In this document: positions 13,538 through 14,264 of the stretch, one piece after another | Position numbering within the stretch: position 1 is the first letter of the stretch | How the letters are laid out: the number at the start of each line of letters is the position of its first letter | Source of the DNA: Actinomycetota bacterium | Lineage (GTDB): Bacteria; Actinomycetota; Geothermincolia; Fen-727; Anoxymicrobiaceae | Assembly (NCBI GenBank): GCA_003154635.1 | Contig: PMDX01000008.1 | Span: 3,480-17,743 of the forward strand | Length of the DNA stretch: 14,264 nucleotides | Direction of reading: 5' to 3' | Made by a program: the position numbers and the translations under genes | Notes under the pieces: generated by a model | The model's input: only the letters and a program-made list of their open reading frames with translations | Database searches by the model: none | Told to the model about the DNA's origin: nothing

Positions 13538-14264
13538 ATGGAGATGGATATCTCCCAGTACAAAGACCTGTTCATCACAGAGGCGCAGGAGCACCTGGAC
13601 GCCCTCAACAAGTTCCTGCTGCAGCTGGAGAACGATCCCAACAACCTGGACGTCGTGACCGAGATCTTCCGCTCGGCGCACACTCTCAAGGGCATGTCGG
13701 CGACCATGGGCTACGACCAGCTGACCGAGCTGGCCCACGAGATGGAGAACCTCCTCGAGCACCTCAGGACGGGCGACGTGCCTGTTACCACCAACGTGGT
13801 CGACACGCTCTTCTCCTGCTTCGACACCCTCGGCGCCATCATCAACGCGATCGCCGAGGACCGGCCCGAGCAGATCGATTTCAGCGGCCTGGTCGGGGAG
13901 ATCAGGGCTGTGACGGAGGAGCCGGCTGTGGAACAGCCGGCACCGGAGGAACCGATCGTCGTTGAGGCCGAGGTGGCTGAACCGCAAGCCCCGGTGCAGA
14001 GGGCAACTGAACCAGAGGCCACCAAGGCAGAGTTGACCGAACCACAAGCCGCAGAGCAAAGGGTGACTGAACCTCCGGCCATCAAAGCCGAGCCGGCTCA
14101 ACAGCAAGCCGCAGTGCCAGCGTTAGCAGAACCTGTGGCGAGCTCTGAGCTCGAGGTCGACGAAGCCGACATGCGCAGGTACTCCGCGACCCCGGGAATG
14201 CGCATCATGCGCCTCACGGTGGAGCTCGACAGGGAATGCCTGCTCAAGTCGGTGCGCGTGTTCA
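13538..14264 (+). CDS. cheA: Chemotaxis histidine kinase CheA, 5' part
   Basis: The reading frame runs off the window after 242 codons. Residues 1-~125 form the HPt (P1) domain, with the phosphorylated histidine at H48 in FRSAHTLKGMSATMGY. A linker rich in Ala, Glu, Pro and Gln follows (about 126-205) and contains three 20-residue repeats. From about 215 a P2-like regulator-binding domain starts (MRIMRLTVELDRECLLKSVRVF region, ending at the edge). The dimerisation, kinase and CheW-like domains must lie beyond the window. ATG 13538 has AAGGAG eight bases upstream and is 24 bases after cheB. CheA autophosphorylates under receptor control and passes phosphate to CheY and CheB. Confidence 0.95.
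   Translation, partial: MEMDISQYKDLFITEAQEHLDALNKFLLQLENDPNNLDVVTEIFRSAHTLKGMSATMGYDQLTELAHEMENLLEHLRTGDVPVTTNVVDTLFSCFDTLGAIINAIAEDRPEQIDFSGLVGEIRAVTEEPAVEQPAPEEPIVVEAEVAEPQAPVQRATEPEATKAELTEPQAAEQRVTEPPAIKAEPAQQQAAVPALAEPVASSELEVDEADMRRYSATPGMRIMRLTVELDRECLLKSVRVF
13967..14146 (+). repeat. Three tandem 60-bp repeats in the CheA P1-P2 linker
   Basis: Units at 13967-14026, 14027-14086 and 14087-14146 each encode 20 residues. The pattern is A-E-x-x-E-P-Q-A-x-x-Q-R-x-T-E-P-x-A-x-K in the first two units; the third is more degenerate (AEPAQQQAA, then AEP). The unit length is exact and in frame, so the linker probably grew by duplication and can vary in length. Confidence 0.75.

Noticed and set aside
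13091..14107. 338-codon minus-strand frame opposite cheB-cheA
   Set aside because: Shadow of strongly supported genes in GC-rich DNA, with histidine/glycine-rich low-complexity product.

Overview
The window looks like an origin-proximal chromosome segment of a fairly GC-rich, motile Bacillota-type bacterium. The basis is gene order (an mnmG-like relic, then rsmG, parA and parB on one strand, with a parS site just upstream), Soj/Spo0J-type ParA and ParB, and a compact chemotaxis operon. No taxonomic marker is complete enough to name a genus.

Layout. Positions 1-113 may hold the 3' end of an unidentified reading frame. Positions 114-519 are AT-rich and hold no gene I can support. Positions ~520-2196 have no intact gene, but ordered landmarks of MnmG (the tRNA uridine-34 modification enzyme) can be read through many small insertions, deletions and stops. 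I call this a decayed mnmG, and a near-perfect parS lies inside it. rsmG (2261-2914) is still open but its first half is methionine-rich. parA and parB (2951-4964) follow and overlap each other. On the opposite strand lie a D-alanine--D-alanine ligase gene (5004-5939) and a fold-type-I aminotransferase gene (6008-7252), probably one transcription unit that converges on parB. From 7446 to the window end runs a co-directional chemotaxis operon: cheR, two chemoreceptors, cheW, cheY, cheB and the 5' part of cheA.

How the parts work together. ParB loads on parS and ParA drives origin segregation. The RsmG homologue is predicted to methylate 16S rRNA. Ddl supplies the peptidoglycan dipeptide. The che genes make a full receptor-CheW-CheA-CheY path with CheR/CheB adaptation.

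The most unusual region is 430-2580. Its + strand is strongly purine-rich: 103 pyrimidines in 360 bases hand-counted over six 60-base rows, about 29%. This composition covers the mnmG relic and the first half of rsmG, then stops near 2580 in the middle of the still-open rsmG.
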